Shown: positions 32,428 through 45,587, numbered from the stretch's first letter. The stretch: 64,000 nt of DNA from Excoecaria cochinchinensis (GCA_947683425.1 CANTUQ010000112.1:10927501-10991500); one strand, 5' to 3'. Notes: generated by a model not told the origin, from the letters alone. Translations and numbers: made by a program.

Positions 32428-34874
32428 TGGTTATTACTAGTTGAGAATTAATGATGCGGATGTTGTGAAGATGGCTTTTTGGATGCGTTACGGTCACTAT
32501 AAATTCTTAGTGATGCCATTTGGGTTGACTAACGCCCCCACAGCTTTCATGGATTTAATGAACAAGGTGTTCAAACAGTATTTGGATCATTTTGTTGTAG
32601 TGTTCATTGAAGACATCCTAGTTTATTCCAAGAGCAAAAGGGATAATGAGGAATATTTGAGGTTAGTATTGCAAGTGTTGAGGGACATTCCTTGGGCATG
32701 TGGTTTCGGCTGAAGCTATACGGGTAGATCCAACCAAAGTTGAAGTAATATTGAATTGGTTGCCACCTAAGTCTGTGCCAGAAGTGAGGAGTTTCCTTGG
32801 TTTAACCGGTTATTATAGGCGGTTCGCTAAGGGATTTTTAGTGATAGCTTTGCCTTTGACTCGGCTTCTCCGAAAAGAGGTTAAGTTCAATTAGTCTAAT
32901 AGGTGCCAAGCAAGTTTTGAGCAGTTGAAGGATATGCTGATTAAGGCTCCTGTACTTACTCAACCCGTTTTAGGTAAAGAGTATACTATGCATAGTGATG
33001 CCTTAGGTATAGGATTGGGTTGTGTTCTGATGCAAGATGGCAAGGTGATCGCTTATGCTTCCAGGCAGTTGAAGTCTCATGAACAACACTATCCGATGCA
33101 CGACTTGGAATTAGCAGCGGTAGTATTTGCTCTTAAGGTTTGGCAATATTATTTGTATGGGGAAACTTGTAGGATCTTTACAGATCACAAGAGTCTGAAA
33201 TATCTGCTAACTCAGAAAGAATTGAACTTGAGGCAGCAAAGATGGTTGGAGTTATTCAAAGACTATGACTGTATTATTAATTACTATCCGGGCAAGGGAA
33301 ATGTAGTGGCAGATGCTCTAAGTAGGAAATCAGTTGTGGCTCTGTCTCTGGATAGAGGAAGGTGGAGATTTGATTCAGAAGGAGCACTAATTGCTCTATT
33401 GAAAGTTAGACTGAGTTTGAGACAACTGATAGTGGATGCATAGTTGAGTGACCCGGTATTGTAGCGTGCTTTTCATATGGTAAGAGAAGGTAAACAAACT
33501 GATTTTTTTATAGATTGTGATGGAGTACTCAGATTTAGGAACCGATTGTGTGTGCCTAATGTGAGTGATGTGAAGAAAAGACTTTTGTAAGAAGCTCATT
33601 TGTCAGTTTTCACGATGCATCCAGGAGGAAATCAGATGTACAGAGACCTTAAGCAGTTTTGTTGGTGGCCGAGTTTGAAAAAGGACATAGTGGAGTTTGT
33701 TTTAAAATGTGTGGTATGCCAGCAAGTAAAAGCTGAACATCAAGTTCCAACAGGATTATTACATCCCTTACCCATTCCTCAATGGAAGTGGGATGACATT
33801 ACGATGGACTTTGTAGTTGGTTTACCATTGACACAGTGCAAGCATGATTTAGTGTAGGTGATAGTCGGCCGGTTGTTGAAGTCAGCACACTTCTTGCCAG
33901 TTCGGTTAGACTATTCCATAGATAAGTTGGCAGAGATATATGTGAATGAGATAGTAAGGCTTCACGGAGTTCCAATCTCTATTGTGTCTGATCGGGATTC
34001 GAGGTTTACTTCAAAGTTTTGGAAGGAATTGCAGTCAGTTTTTGGTACTCCGTTAAACTTCAGCACTGCATTTCACCCTTAGACCGATGGTCACTTAGAA
34101 AGGATTATCTAGGTTTTTGAAGACATGCTTTGGAGTTCTCAAGTAGCTGGGATAAGTATGTTCCTTTAATGGAGTTTACGTGTAATAACAGTTATCAGGT
34201 GAGTATTGGAATGGCTCCCTATGAAGCTCTTTATGGACAGAAATGCAGAACTCCAGTGTGTTGGACTGAATTGTTGAAAAGGTCTATTGTGGGTCTGGAG
34301 TTGGTTAGAGACACGGAAGAGAAGATTAGAGTGGTGCAACAAAATTTAAAGGCAGCTAAATATAGACAATGCTCTTATGCTAATTTGAAATGAAGGGACA
34401 TTCGATATGAGATTGGCGACAAGGTATTCTTGAAAGTATCACCTTGGCGAAAAGTGCTTTGGTTTGGTAAAAAAGGGAAATTGAGTCCTCGGTTCATTAA
34501 ACACTATGAGATCGTGGAAAAGATTAGCGGGGTAGCTTATCGGATAGCATTTCCAATGGAGTAAACTAAATTACACGATGTTTTTCACATGTCTATGCTC
34601 TGCCACTATCGATGCGATCCATCTCATGTATTACAAGTGCAAGACATTCAGGTTCGGCTAAATTTCTCATTTGATGAGGAATTGAAGGAAATTTTAGCTA
34701 GGGAGATTAGACAGCTCCGAAACAAGCAAATCCCTTTTGTTAAGGTACTTTGGAAGCATCATGGAATTGAAGAAGCGACTTGGGAACCGGAAGAGATTAT
34801 GAGAGCTCAGCAACCTCAATTATTTGGATCAGGTGAGAATTTCGAGGACGAAATTTTGTTAAGGAAGGGATTAT
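32428..34874 (+). pseudogene. pol: Element F: 3' half of a Tekay pol, decayed
   Basis: It begins inside RT (GYY-stop-LRINDADVV, FLVMPFGLTNAP) and runs through RNase H (HSDALGIGLGCVLMQDG), the integrase finger (HPGGNQMYRDLKQF), the integrase core (MDFVVGLPL, SDRDSRFTSKFW) and the chromodomain-like end (GIEEATWEPEE). The RT active site reads FIED instead of FIDD. A stretch is missing near 32690 between RT motifs. Many stops and frameshifts are present (for example near 32893, 33441, 33856 and 34390). The 5' half of F is not here; it should lie left of the window, separated by the nested insertions. Best match in the window is the pol of A. Confidence 0.9.
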
Positions 34875-35010
34875 TGTAATGCCTCGTTCCCACTCCAGTA
34901 GTTTGAGCCTTGTGTGTGTGTGATTTTGTATTTATAATTTTGGCATGTGTTATTTTTGAGTATGAGTTATGGTTTAAATTATAGTATTAAATATGTTGGG
35001 GTTTTGATTG
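34875..35010 (+). mobile_element. 3' LTR of F, first segment
   Basis: It begins TGTAATGCCTCGTTCCC directly after the purine tract GAAGGGATTAT. It is interrupted at 35011 by a solo LTR; GATTG (35006-35010) is the duplicated target. Confidence 0.85.
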
Positions 35011-35465
35011 TGTAACAACCCAAAATGGCCCTAGTCGGAATGTGCATGCTAAGTCAGGATAAGTGAGTGTATTTTTGTAATGTGTGCATGTGGAATTGGA
35101 GTATTAACGACCTAATTGAAAAGATAATTACAGTTTGTAAGGAAATAATTGTGCTAGTGAGTAAAGTGCAAGTTTGTCAAAGGACTTAAGAGTAATAAGA
35201 CAAGATATTTTGATTGGAGCCAATAGGAGGCTGCCATGTGGCTGGTGGGTGTGTGTGTACAATTAGTGAGAAGAGAAGAAAAAGGAAAAAGAAAGAGAGA
35301 AGGAGGCAGATCCCGTTCTGCCCTCTCCTCCTCCCCTTCACGTTTTCTTTCTTCTCTCTTCTCCCTTCTTGCTCTTCATCCCCTAGTTTGTGTGTGAACT
35401 GGAGTTGATTGGGAAGTGTTAGAGGCTGCTTTGAAGAGGTAAGTTGGGGATTAGGGTTTCCTACA

Positions 35466-35529
35466 AGTTCTTCTTCTTCTTCTACTTCTTCTTCTTCTCC
35501 TTCTTCTTCTTCTCCTTCTTCTTCTTCTA
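35466..35529 (+). repeat. CTT microsatellite in the solo LTR
   Basis: An interrupted (CTT)n run of about 64 bp. The Ser-rich and Glu-rich readings over it are shadows. Confidence 0.85.
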
Positions 35530-36094
35530 GTTTATTTGAGTTAGGGTTTGGATTAAGGATTTTGTGGGTTTTTGGTTTGTGCAAGCTTTGGGTGACAAGG
35601 GGAAGCATAAGGACAAGGAAAGGATCGAAGATTGAAGCTTGAAGGGTGATTTTCGATCTTCATTTCCAGGTTTGGGAGTCTCCGTATTTTGATGCTTTGT
35701 GTATGTTGTGAAATGTTGATTTATTTGGTTGATAATTGAATGGGTTATGTGTTGCATATTGTAAAACTACTATGAGTTTGATTTGATTCAAATTACGCTT
35801 CTAAACTTGGAGTTGATGGAAGGCAACGTGATGGGAATGAATTACTATCATTTATCTGAGTTCTGCAAATTTGAGTTTTTGATTTAGCTAATCTCTGTTT
35901 TGAATGGATCTTTGTTGAAGGGGTGTTTCTATATTGTGTTTACGTTAATTTTAAGTACTGGAAGAGGATAATTTCAGCTAAAATTGAATTGTGTTAAAGA
36001 TGGGATGATTTCTGGGGTTCTGGGTAAATTTCCCGACGTTTGGGTTTTGAAAATTGGAAGCCTGCGTACCTGTCCTAGTTGTGTTTGGGTGTGT

Positions 36095-36335
36095 GAGTCG
36101 TGCTCTCCCGTACTTTTCCTTCTCTTTTCTCTCTTATTCTGCTTGCTGTGTTTTGCTGTCTGTGTTGTCTGAGTCGTGCATGTTCGTCCGAGTCGTGTCC
36201 TGGGTGAGTGTCTCTTCTTCTATTTTCTTTTTCTTTTCTTTTAAGCAGGAGCACGAGTCGTGCTCCTCAGCACGACTCGTGTCCCTTTGAAATCCCAAGA
36301 GCACGAGTCGTGCTCCGCAGCACAACTCGTACCCC
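36095..36335. repeat. GAGTCGTG palindrome cluster, solo LTR
   Basis: At least six GAGTCGTG/CACGACTC half-sites, including GAGCACGAGTCGTGCTC twice (near 36249 and 36299). LTR-1, a close relative over its 3' half, has TCGCGA palindromes in this position instead. Confidence 0.8.
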
Positions 36336-37235
36336 TCTCAGCCCCTATCCCTCCTGTTTTCATCAAACGTTTTTGGGTCTTTTTCAATCTAGTTTCTTCT
36401 AATTTGAGTTCTTTAGTCTTCATTTATGTGCTATTAATGTGCAAATGATATAAATGGTAATTTAGCTTTGCCAAATAATAAGTGATGTATGCCATAGTGT
36501 ATGTTTTATGAATTTGTTTTTATGCCCATTATATTACGGATTATGCACGATAAATTATATGTTGTGATTTGAAACATGATTTGTATTATTATGCTGAAGT
36601 AAGTGTTTATTGAAATGATAATATATCAATACGTGATTATGATATGCTTAGTAAGGGTGATCCTTGTTAGACTAATATTTGATTTAAATTGTATAATTTG
36701 GTTTGTCGATGTTAAATATTGCAAATTGTATCGCATATTGCATTTTGAAATACAATTGATTTATGAATGTCTAATGTCATGGTTCTTCATTATGAACATA
36801 TTCTATTAAAATTAGAAAATATGTTATGCATATCATAATTCACGATTCTCCCTTAAGAATAATATGTTATAGTTAACATGAGTAGCGCTATTGTATGATT
36901 AGGGTTTTGTAGTGATGATCTTTGGTGTAATAGTGTTTCCATATCTAACTCTTGTATGCTTTCTAACGGTGATTATTCATATAGTGTATTGACTGAATTA
37001 TATTGTATGCTTTGCAATACGAATGGTACGATGCGTGTTTTCTTCCTAGTGCATGGGTTATGCCTATTTATTCACATTTATGCATGAATGATATATGAGC
37101 AATTAGATGAATATCATAAAATGAGTTTAATTTATTATGCAAACTTAAGAATTGTGATCCTTGCTATTAATAATGTGCTATGCTTAAATGTGATTGGTGT
37201 TATGCACGACCTGCGAGAGTCAGTCTAGTGGATAG

Positions 37236-38640
37236 TTAGGCATGCCTAATAGAGTCTCTTTAGTTGCAGCACCTTTGGACGTTTGGACCCTGATCAGGTC
37301 CCCGTTTGGTTCCTCGCGATCCTTTTTAATGTGTTTGGATCTTGTTTAAGATCCCCCTTCAGTAAAATGTTTCAAATGTGATAAAATTAAATGGATTTCG
37401 ATTGGTACCCGTAAGGTACCCTTTGGCCGATACGTACCCGTAAGGTACTATCCGTACACTCGTTATCCACTATTGTGAGTCAGCAGATGCCTTGTTGTTT
37501 TGCTTTGCTTTGAAATAACTATAAGAATGTGACATCCGATTGAGCATGATAATGATTTGAGGAATCAGTTTATATGTATATGAACATGGATATGATCTTT
37601 GGAAGGTATGTCTTTATTATGCAGGCATGATTTTATATCAGACACGGTTATCCACCCTTGTCATATGATGGGTTATAAGTTTCAGAATGCTTTGAATGTG
37701 ATTCGACTAACGTATTTACATTTGTGACTCAAGCCTATTTTTATTGTATATAAGCATGTGAATCGAATCAGTAGTGGCTTTAAGTATGAAAATTAATATG
37801 TTTAATATTGTCAACTTGACCTCTTGAATGCTTTGAAAATAGAGCTATGATTTATGTACCTTAGTTTCTGCCATCATAGAGATTTCGGTATGTTGGCATG
37901 CATTTACATTTCAAGGTGTGATAACATATGTATTGGTACAGCAATGTGAAAGTATGGAGTATGCACTTGGTTATTGGTTTCAACTAGTGTATGAGTACCC
38001 TTGTGTGATAGTCTTATGCATGTTTAGATAGTTAGAGATTATGCATTGGGTAATCTATGACTTTCTATGTTTAATTGATCACGGTAAGTGTATGTAAGAT
38101 TTAACTGTACCTTCCACATGGTGATGTTATGTTATTACTTCTTCGATCTCTACCATTGGAGTGTTTTCGGCATGATTTTATATGCATCAGAAGGGGTGCA
38201 GCGGAAGTGTTGTGCTATGACCTTGTCAGCCGATTCTCGGTTAGGGTGCATGTATTATGGCATGATAGTTATATGTTTGGACCTCTAGTGTCGTAGCATG
38301 ATATTTGTGTGCATCATTGTAGGGTAGTATAGTGCATCAACTTCGTAATTTAGATATTAAATAATGTGTTTGTGCATCTTTGCATGATAGTAGCATTGTG
38401 TGTGAACCAGCTTTTGGTTGGTATATGGGTATTTTGGTACGACATCTGCGTGATTATATTATTTGTGTCTTGGTTTGATCCGCCTTCTGATATCTGAGAC
38501 TTCGGTCGAACCGGTAAGTGTTTGCCTATGAGTTTATATGTATTTTTGCATGATGTTATATGTTATTGGTTTAGTGTCCTTTGTCTTTGTTCCTCCCCAC
38601 TAAGCGTTATCGCTTAGCACGGGTTCTTTTCCCGTATAGG
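37236..38640 (+). other. stem-loop chain in the solo LTR
   Basis: TTAGGCATGCCTAA (37236-37249); GGACC..GGTCC (near 37286); GGTTC-CTCGC-GATCC with one mismatch (near 37310); GGATCTT-GTT-TAAGATCC (near 37337); GGTACC-CGTAA-GGTACC (37404-37420); CTAAGCG-TTAT-CGCTTAG (38600-38617); and CGGG..CCCG after it. The GACGACCACT stem found in A is not recognisable here. Confidence 0.65.
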
Positions 38641-39052
38641 TTAGAGGTTTTGGTTCTGTTCGAGTCGAGCATCTGCAGGGTCGGCCACATAGGAGTTAGA
38701 AATGTTTTGTTATTTTGGTTCCAGCTCCTGTATTTCGGATTCTAGAATTTTTGTAGCTTTTAGCTTATGTATTTTATTATGTAAGGATCTTATTGTAATT
38801 ACATTTTAAGTTAATCCTTTATTTTATCTTTCGCCTTATGCTTCCGCTAAATGATTGTATGTATGTATCTGAGTTAGTGTATGTTCAGCTATTGTTTCTT
38901 TAAAGTTTTAATTTACGCTGTAATTTCGTATGTTGTTATGTATGAATGTGTGCTTCCGCTTAGTGTATGTGTGCATGTATGTGAGTGAGCGTGGGGTAGC
39001 GCGCCCACCGGCGCCCTTCCTACGTGGGTGACGGTGGGGGTGTTACAGATTG

Positions 39053-40390
39053 GGTGTGAATATGTGTATGGAATTAGAATATGTTTTAGTAAGGTTGGTT
39101 TTGGGTGTATGTAAGAGCATGATAGTTGGGTGTGTCTTGGGGTAGTCTTCTAATAGGAGGCTGCCATGTGGCATGCGGGAGTGGTTCATACAGTGGAGAG
39201 AGGAGAGAGAAGACAGCTGTTCCTTCTTTCTTTTCCCCGTTTCTTCCTTCTTCCTCAACCCATTTTTCATCTTCTTCTTCCTTATTTCTTTTCTTTCTTG
39301 TGATCCTTCCCTTTTGCTGGAATTTTTGGTGAGTTTTGCATAGCTCTAAGTTGATTTGCGGAAGTGGTAGCTAATTTTTCTTCTTCATTTTCTTTTTCCT
39401 TTTGTATTTGGTTATTTTGGTGTTTTGGGTTAGAGTTTTAAATTTTGTTTTGATGGGTGTTTTGGACAGACATCTCTCCTAGTGAGCCTAAGGGAAAGGA
39501 GATAGCAAGTGGAAGCGGAACCCCGTGATTGGAGCTCAAGAGTTTGAGGTTTGGGAACGTTTGTCACTTTTGTACATTTTTGTGATTTTTGTGCTTTTGT
39601 GGAGATTGTTGGAATTGATGAGATATATTGTGTGTATTTGTATCAAATTGACATGAGAGTTCATTATTTTTAATTGAGATGCATAATTTGTGAAATGATT
39701 TTGTATGAATTTCTAAGTAAAAGTGTTAGTTTATTGAATTCTGGAATTTAATCTTGTTAATAGTGTGTTTTGATGGTAATAATTGGATTATAAGTTAGAT
39801 TTTAGGTTGTTTAAGATGTTGTGAATGATTAATTTGTGTGGGGTTGAGTTTTGAACTCAATTGGAGGTTTGAGTGATTTTGGGAGTATGAATTTTTGCAT
39901 ATTTTTGCGTAAGAGCTAGAAATCACAACTCTATCGCGAGGGCGACATTGTCGTGAGATTGCGAAAGACCTTGGTGAATTCAGCCTTCGCGCGTGGCCGA
40001 GCATTGTGCTACCGATCCGCCGTAGCTAGAGCTCTCTGTCGCGAGCACGACAGAGCGCTTGGCTGCCGAGCGGAATGGGCAGTTATGTATCACGAGCTAG
40101 CGCCTGTGCGTGAGCACGATATCTTTGGCTGGTCGCGACAGTGAGATGTGTTTCTGTTTCTGCGTGAGCGCGAAGACTACCGCGACTGTTACATGGGGCA
40201 AGTTTCACCTCTGTCGCGAGCGCGACACCTCCTAGCTTCAATTGGAGTTTTTTTTTATGCTTTCGTTGTTTAGTTTCCGATCTTGTGATGCTTTTAGAAT
40301 TATGCATGGACAATTTTATGAATTTTATGAATGTGATTTAATGAATTATGCATGACCTGCGAGAGTTAATGAGTGGATAAATAGGCATGT
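39053..40390 (+). mobile_element. 3' LTR of F, second segment
   Basis: It continues F's LTR after the solo LTR. It carries TCGCGA palindromes at 39932-40230 and enters the conserved block ATGCATGACCTGCGAGAGT (near 40348). It is interrupted at 40391 by element D. Confidence 0.8.
39932..40230. repeat. TCGCGA palindrome cluster, LTR of F
   Basis: Near-perfect units such as CTCTGTCGCGAGCACGACAG (near 40033) and CTGTCGCGAGCGCGACA (near 40210) lie directly upstream of the conserved block. Confidence 0.7.
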
Positions 40391-42409
40391 TGTGATGCGC
40401 GCCGAACCCCGTGGCCTCCCGAATGCCCGCTTTAGGGCGATTAGGATGGGATTCATTAAAGCTTGTAAGGTATTTACAAGTGCATCTATTTTGGGCAACA
40501 ATGGGGTTTCTTGGAGTTGCCACCCAATAGAACATTGGGAAGGGTCGTCTAGCCTCAGCGAGCCTAAGACGGTGCATACATATCCATCTTGAGCAAGCCA
40601 GAGAGATTTTGGAGGTCTCAACCTCTACCCCCTGGAGCCTAGGATTTGTAAATTGAAGACTTTTGATGAGACTCAAGAGGTGTCTTGGAAGTCCTAGACC
40701 TCTCGCCTCATTGAGCCCCAAAGACCAGGTGAGTTCGGAACTTCTCATTTATTTGCACCTTGATCAATATTATGATTAAGTTTTGAATTCATTGTTTCAC
40801 CAATTTTCCACATGATGTATTTAATTAAGGCGCAATAATTCACATCAAAAGCAATAGGTGAAGCATTATTAAATAAACATTCTCAAAAATAAATTACAAT
40901 AATACTAGGGGCATAATACAACCCCCATTATAAAAACAATATGTAGATCATACAGAAATTGAGATATTCATTGGAGTGAGGACATTGGTCCTGCCATGCA
41001 TATTTGTTACAAACTGATTTTTTAAGAAGTGTCAATTTTGTTGGTTAAAAATAGGACATTGGTCCATAGCTTTCGAGAAAACCCCAAATTAATTACTATA
41101 AAATATTTGGCCCTTTTCACTTTGAGACATTGAAATAATCTTAATAACATGAATAAAAAGCAAGGGTAAAAAAAGAACCCGTATGGAAATCCTCTGATTG
41201 GCTCGACCATCATCATTTACAACTCCAATTTCGAATGGTCAGAAAATAGCTCATAGGAATAAACATGTCAGTGTAAAAATTGATGAATAAAATAGAGAAA
41301 GGAAAATAATAGGAAACTTTACAAGAAATAAGTTAAAAGATAAAAAAATGAAAAAATTAAAATAATTAATATAAGTTAATTAAATCACACCAGTATTAAT
41401 CAAGAATGTTTACCCTCGGATTTTACCTTTTTGGGTGAATATCAAATGGTTTCGGTCCCCGCATGCTCCACAAGGATCAAATAAAAATATATCAATAAGA
41501 AAATTTGTATTTTCCCTTCTTGAAAATTTAATAGCGATCGAATGTTTGAATTAGCTGTATTGATGGAAACGATTGAATTTCGTTACCTCAAATTGGCTTA
41601 ATTCACAAGAAGAATTTGAGTAAATCAATTAATTGGAAGAATTTTTGTCAAATAAAATTTTGAAAATAAATAGAGACTTTTCAGATTTTTGGCAAATTGC
41701 CCCCAAAAAAAACCCTTTCTAAAAAATATTTCAATTTAAAAAAAATGGTTAATTTCCTCCACCAAAACTTTGTCAAATTTTCTAACCCCAAAATTTCCTC
41801 AATTTTTCTAACCCCAAATAATGAATTCTGCTTCCCAATATTTAGAATTTTTGGAGATAAAAAATAGGATAAGATCAGTTTAAAGTTTGAATTTTAAAAG
41901 GAGTTTAAAATTCAAACTTTAACCAAATCTCAACCAACATTTGAAGGATAGGAGATAAAATTTTATCAAATCCGGCGATAACTGATCAGATCACTACCGA
42001 CGGGCATACCTGCAACTACCAATGGGCGTCCCTACTAAGGGCACGTGTGGAAATGTGGATACAGACGGGCCATAACACGGGACTAGGGACGGGCGTCCCT
42101 ACTCAGACACATGTCCGTCCCTAGCTACAGACGGGCCGTCCCTACTACGAATAGAGACGGGGATCACCCCAAGTAGGGACGGGCGTCCCTACTCAGACAG
42201 CCATCCCGTCTATGAAGCAAAACTTCCAATTTCAAGCAAAATTTCCCAAACTTTTTCAAAGCCTCTCGCTATAGAGAAAAAGATTTTAATAATCCTTTTG
42301 AAACCGAAAGATGAAAACCTCTGAATTTCATCCATTTATCTAAAAAACCAACGTTGATCTCTTCATCGGGTAACTCTAACCTGGACCGCCTCAAGACCCG
42401 GTGTCTACA
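40391..42409 (-). mobile_element. 3' LTR of element D, 2019 bp
   Basis: Its ends on the plus strand are TGTGATGCGCGCCGAACCCC and CCCGGTGTCTACA. It matches the E LTR. It keeps a roughly 340-bp segment (about 40465-40810, with the hairpin CCCAAT-AGAAC-ATTGGG at 40523-40539) that the other LTR of D lacks. GACGGG motifs fill 41995-42215. Confidence 0.9.
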
Positions 42410-42426
42410 GTTTCCCCCAATTTTGG
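42410..42426 (-). promoter_or_regulatory. polypurine tract of element D
   Basis: On the minus strand CAAAATTGGGGGAAAC directly precedes the LTR start TGTAGACACC. Confidence 0.65.
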
Positions 42427-42576
42427 GGAAACTAGTGCACTAGTGTTTAGATGAGCCAAAATTCAATGAAGAAAGGAAAGAAACGTATACCTGTGGCAGT
42501 CCTTACCTTTTTGCCGTGGAAGTAGCAATGCGTCAAGTCTGCTCCAGACTTACAAAACGCGGGGGTTGCTCTCTGA

Positions 42577-43040
42577 GATGCACCGAGTCCGCTCCAGACT
42601 TACAAAATGCGGATGGTGATGCATCGAGCCTGCACCAGACTTACAAAACGTGAGGATTGCTTTCCTGAGTTGCACCGAGTTTGCTCCAACTTACAAAGTG
42701 CGGATTATTGTCCTGAGCTGCACCGAGTCTGCTCCAACTTACGAAGTGCGGATTGCTCTCTTGAGCTGCACCGAGTTTGCTCCAACTTACGAAGTGCGGA
42801 TTGCTCTCTTGAGCTGCACCGAGTCTGCTCCAACTTACGAAGTGCGGATTGCTCTCTTGAGCTGCACCGAGTCTGCTCCAACTTACAAAGTACGGATTGC
42901 TCTCTTGAGCTGCACCGAGTTTACTCCAACTTACAAAGTACGGATTGCTCTCTTGAGCTGGACCAAGTCTGTTCCAACTTACAAAGTGCGGATTGCTCTC
43001 TTGAGCTGCACCGAGTCTATTCCAACTTACAAAGTGCGGT
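42577..43040 (-). repeat. 48-bp tandem array of element D
   Basis: About eight to nine near-identical 48-bp units (TGCACCGAGT at 42671, 42719, 42767 and on). Because 48 is divisible by three, several frames stay open and give 16-residue repeat readings; I treat those as shadows. The homologous array in E has a 52-bp period. Confidence 0.9.
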
Positions 43041-43506
43041 CCAATCTATCGCGTGTGCCCTGCTGTCCTCGTTTAGGCGTGCACGGTTGCCGATTTATCT
43101 TGCTAGTCCTATTACGATTTGTTGATTCTCATCTAATATTGAATGTGATCTTGAAGGACATAATGTTTGGTCGGTTTATCCCTCCTTTTGACTGTTGGTC
43201 ATTTTCGAATTGGTGTAACCATGTTCCTGTATTGTAAGAGATTCTTGTTAATTCTCATACCAATTAACTTGATTGGTAGATTTATGAACATTTTTATGTC
43301 TCTCCCTTATTATTTATCATCCTTTTTATCATATGATCAATTATCTTTTCTCTTTTTTAAGAAAGTTAAATCATGAAGAAATAATATGCAAATTTAACAT
43401 GTTAACCATAAATGTTTTTCCACTGAAAGGTTAAGTTTTGTATAATATACAAATGTGATTACAACAAAAAGTATAAATACAAAGCCAGAAGAACTCCCTG
43501 AACAAT
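43041..43506. other. spacer in element D, no feature seen
   Basis: AT-rich sequence between the tandem array and the end of the gag-like ORF, matching the 12709-13012 spacer of E in position. Nothing recognised. Confidence 0.5.
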
Positions 43507-45586
43507 CTATAATGGCGCATAATCTGAGAGCTCCTCTGGATCATCATCATCATCATCTGATAGATGAACCGTCTGGTCTCGTGATAAAGAAGCGGATGGT
43601 CCTGCACCTGGAGCAGATGGCTGTCGGGGAGGGGCTGATGGTCCGGCCTGCTGAGCAGCCGAGGCTCTGGCCTGTCGCTGGTATCTGGGAGGTACAGCCA
43701 CTGGTACTGATAACGGCTGCGCTCTCGCTGGGTCGTGCTGCTGGAACTGGACCTGAGCATATCCATCAAGGAAAGGCTGTGCGCATACCGTCATGAACTG
43801 CAGCGTATCAGTGACGACCCCCCTAACTCTCTGAAGGCGCCGGCCAGGCAGGGGGTCTGATCTATAGAGGTAGTCCCCATAATCTTCAGCCTATCCTCTG
43901 TATGCTCTCTAAACTCTCGCATGGACTGGGCGATGGGAGGTATGACACCCTCTAGGACCTGGATCCTGAATCTGAGTGCCTCAACTGACTCATCCACCAT
44001 CTGTACAGATGCGTCTATCCTCTGGGCCGCCTCATCCTGGGAAACCCTCATCTCCTACCTCAGCTGACCCATAAGTCTCCCCTGCTCCTGTCTCAAATGG
44101 TCAATAAGCCTCCCCTGCTCCTGGATAATACCATGCTGCTGATCTAGCAGCTCTAAAATGACTCTATCTCTCTCCCTGAGCTACCCGAGAAGGGCCCTGT
44201 CTCTCTCCTCTTGTCTGTGCTCAAAGGAGGTGAACATAGAGGTCAAAGTCCCTGAAAAATCTATCTATGCCGGGTGCATCTATGGTTTGAATGGAGGGGG
44301 AGCTGACTCTGGTGCCCGCTCTAGAGGTGGAGCTGTAGAAGTAGATGCCCCCAGGTCCCCTGCTCTAGCATATGGACTGAATCTCTCTGGTGCTCGGGGA
44401 ACTGTCCGATGTACTCTCAATGGTGGAGGCAGAGTAGGACTCTGTACTCTCTGTGCTGGAGGAGTAGCAAATAACTCATCCATAGTGAACTCAATCCCTA
44501 TGTCCAAAGGTGTATATGGATGCTCCTCCTCATGCTGCTGCTGCGGAGGCTGGCGCTCCTAGTGCTGTGGGTGTCGGGGAGTCTGATCCTCCTAGTGCTT
44601 TAGATGCTCGGGAGACTCCTGCTCCATTTGAGGCTACGCTTGAGGATGCTCCATCTGAGGTTGCGCATGAGGCTGCTCCATCTGAGGCTGATCCTGGGGC
44701 TGCTCCTCTACCGGCTCTAGCGAGGGCAAGCCAAATGTACGTCTGGTCTCATGAATAGTACGAAGCCTGTATGCCTCGGCCTGACCTGGTATCGGCAATA
44801 TCATAGCCATCGTCATTGCTGCCAGAGCATCCACATAAATGCTCTCATCCAAGGCACGCCCTAGGATATATGGACGAGCACCCAAACTCAAGAGTATTCT
44901 AGTAATGACTCCACCAACATACACTGTAGGGGTCGCCCCCCTGGATACTCTCACCAGGTTAACCAGAATCTCATGGCTGATATTAAGCTGCTGGCCTGCT
45001 ACCATGGCCCACAAACTCCAAATCCCAACGGCGTTGAGAGATCCCGGGTTACCAGCTCGTCCCAAGTAAGAGCTGGATAAGACTCTGTCAACATAGCGAA
45101 GGACCTACGATGAGAGTACAATGCTCTTCGCCGTATCATGATCATACGGCACTCCCGGCAATGCAATAACCGCCCAATGGTGGCATCTAACTGCTATAAC
45201 ATCCTGCCCGAATGGAAGCCCCATAGCCTCTGTAAATCGATGACAGGTAATGCTGCAGTGGTAGCGCTCAATCCAAAATTGGATAACACCCTCCTCTGTG
45301 TCGGACCTCTGGTACCCCCCGTACTGTAACGTAGCAAGAAACTGCCGAACTATTTCTGGGTGAGTCTGGAAAGCAGGCGTCAGAAACTCAGTCCATCCCG
45401 CACCCTCCATCAAAATATCGACCTCATCGGTCATCCCGAGAGCCTCAAGGAATGGCCTAGAAATGAAACGGCTAGCTCAGAACTGCACCTGAGCCAGTGC
45501 TGTATACCTCTTTCTGGCTCGACACTCATCCAACCCGGGGACTGAGGCTCAGGCTGATCGTGCGTAGCATATCGTCGCGGTGGCAT
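43507..45586 (-). pseudogene. gag-like 3' ORF of element D, disabled
   Basis: Same gene as 10623-12708. ATG at 45586, just after TTATTTTCAG|G on the minus strand; stop TAG at 43507-43509. Recognisable parts: EIVRQFLATLQYGG and EAMGLPFG; LNISHEILVNLV; a Q-rich repeat shorter than in E; MDELFATPP; a coiled coil (about 43850-44180); and an acidic end (DDDDDDPEE). The second arginine codon after the start is CGA here, where E has TGA. Lesions include a one-base deletion early in the ORF (near 45517), a stop near 45105 and further frame changes near 44630 and 44060. Function unknown. Confidence 0.65.
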
Positions 45587-45587
45587 C

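Larger units (their letters stand above)
35011..39047 (+). mobile_element. solo LTR, 4037 bp, Tekay type
   Basis: It begins TGTAACAACCCAAAATGGCC and ends GTGGGGGTGTTACA. GATTG occurs on both sides (35006-35010 and 39048-39052), so this is a complete insertion reduced to one LTR by LTR-LTR recombination. It is inserted in the LTR of F. Its 3' half is a close relative of LTR-1. It carries a GAGTCGTG palindrome cluster (36095-36335) and the stem-loop chain (37236-38640). No gene is supported. Confidence 0.93.

Noticed and set aside
42577..43040. CRISPR-like regular repeats
   Set aside because: Repeats are contiguous with no spacers and lie inside a plant retrotransposon.
42607..43237. Two overlapping plus-strand readings with 16-residue repeats
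   Set aside because: The 48-bp tandem period keeps several frames open; the array lies on the non-sense strand of D, and E has a 52-bp period that breaks the frame.
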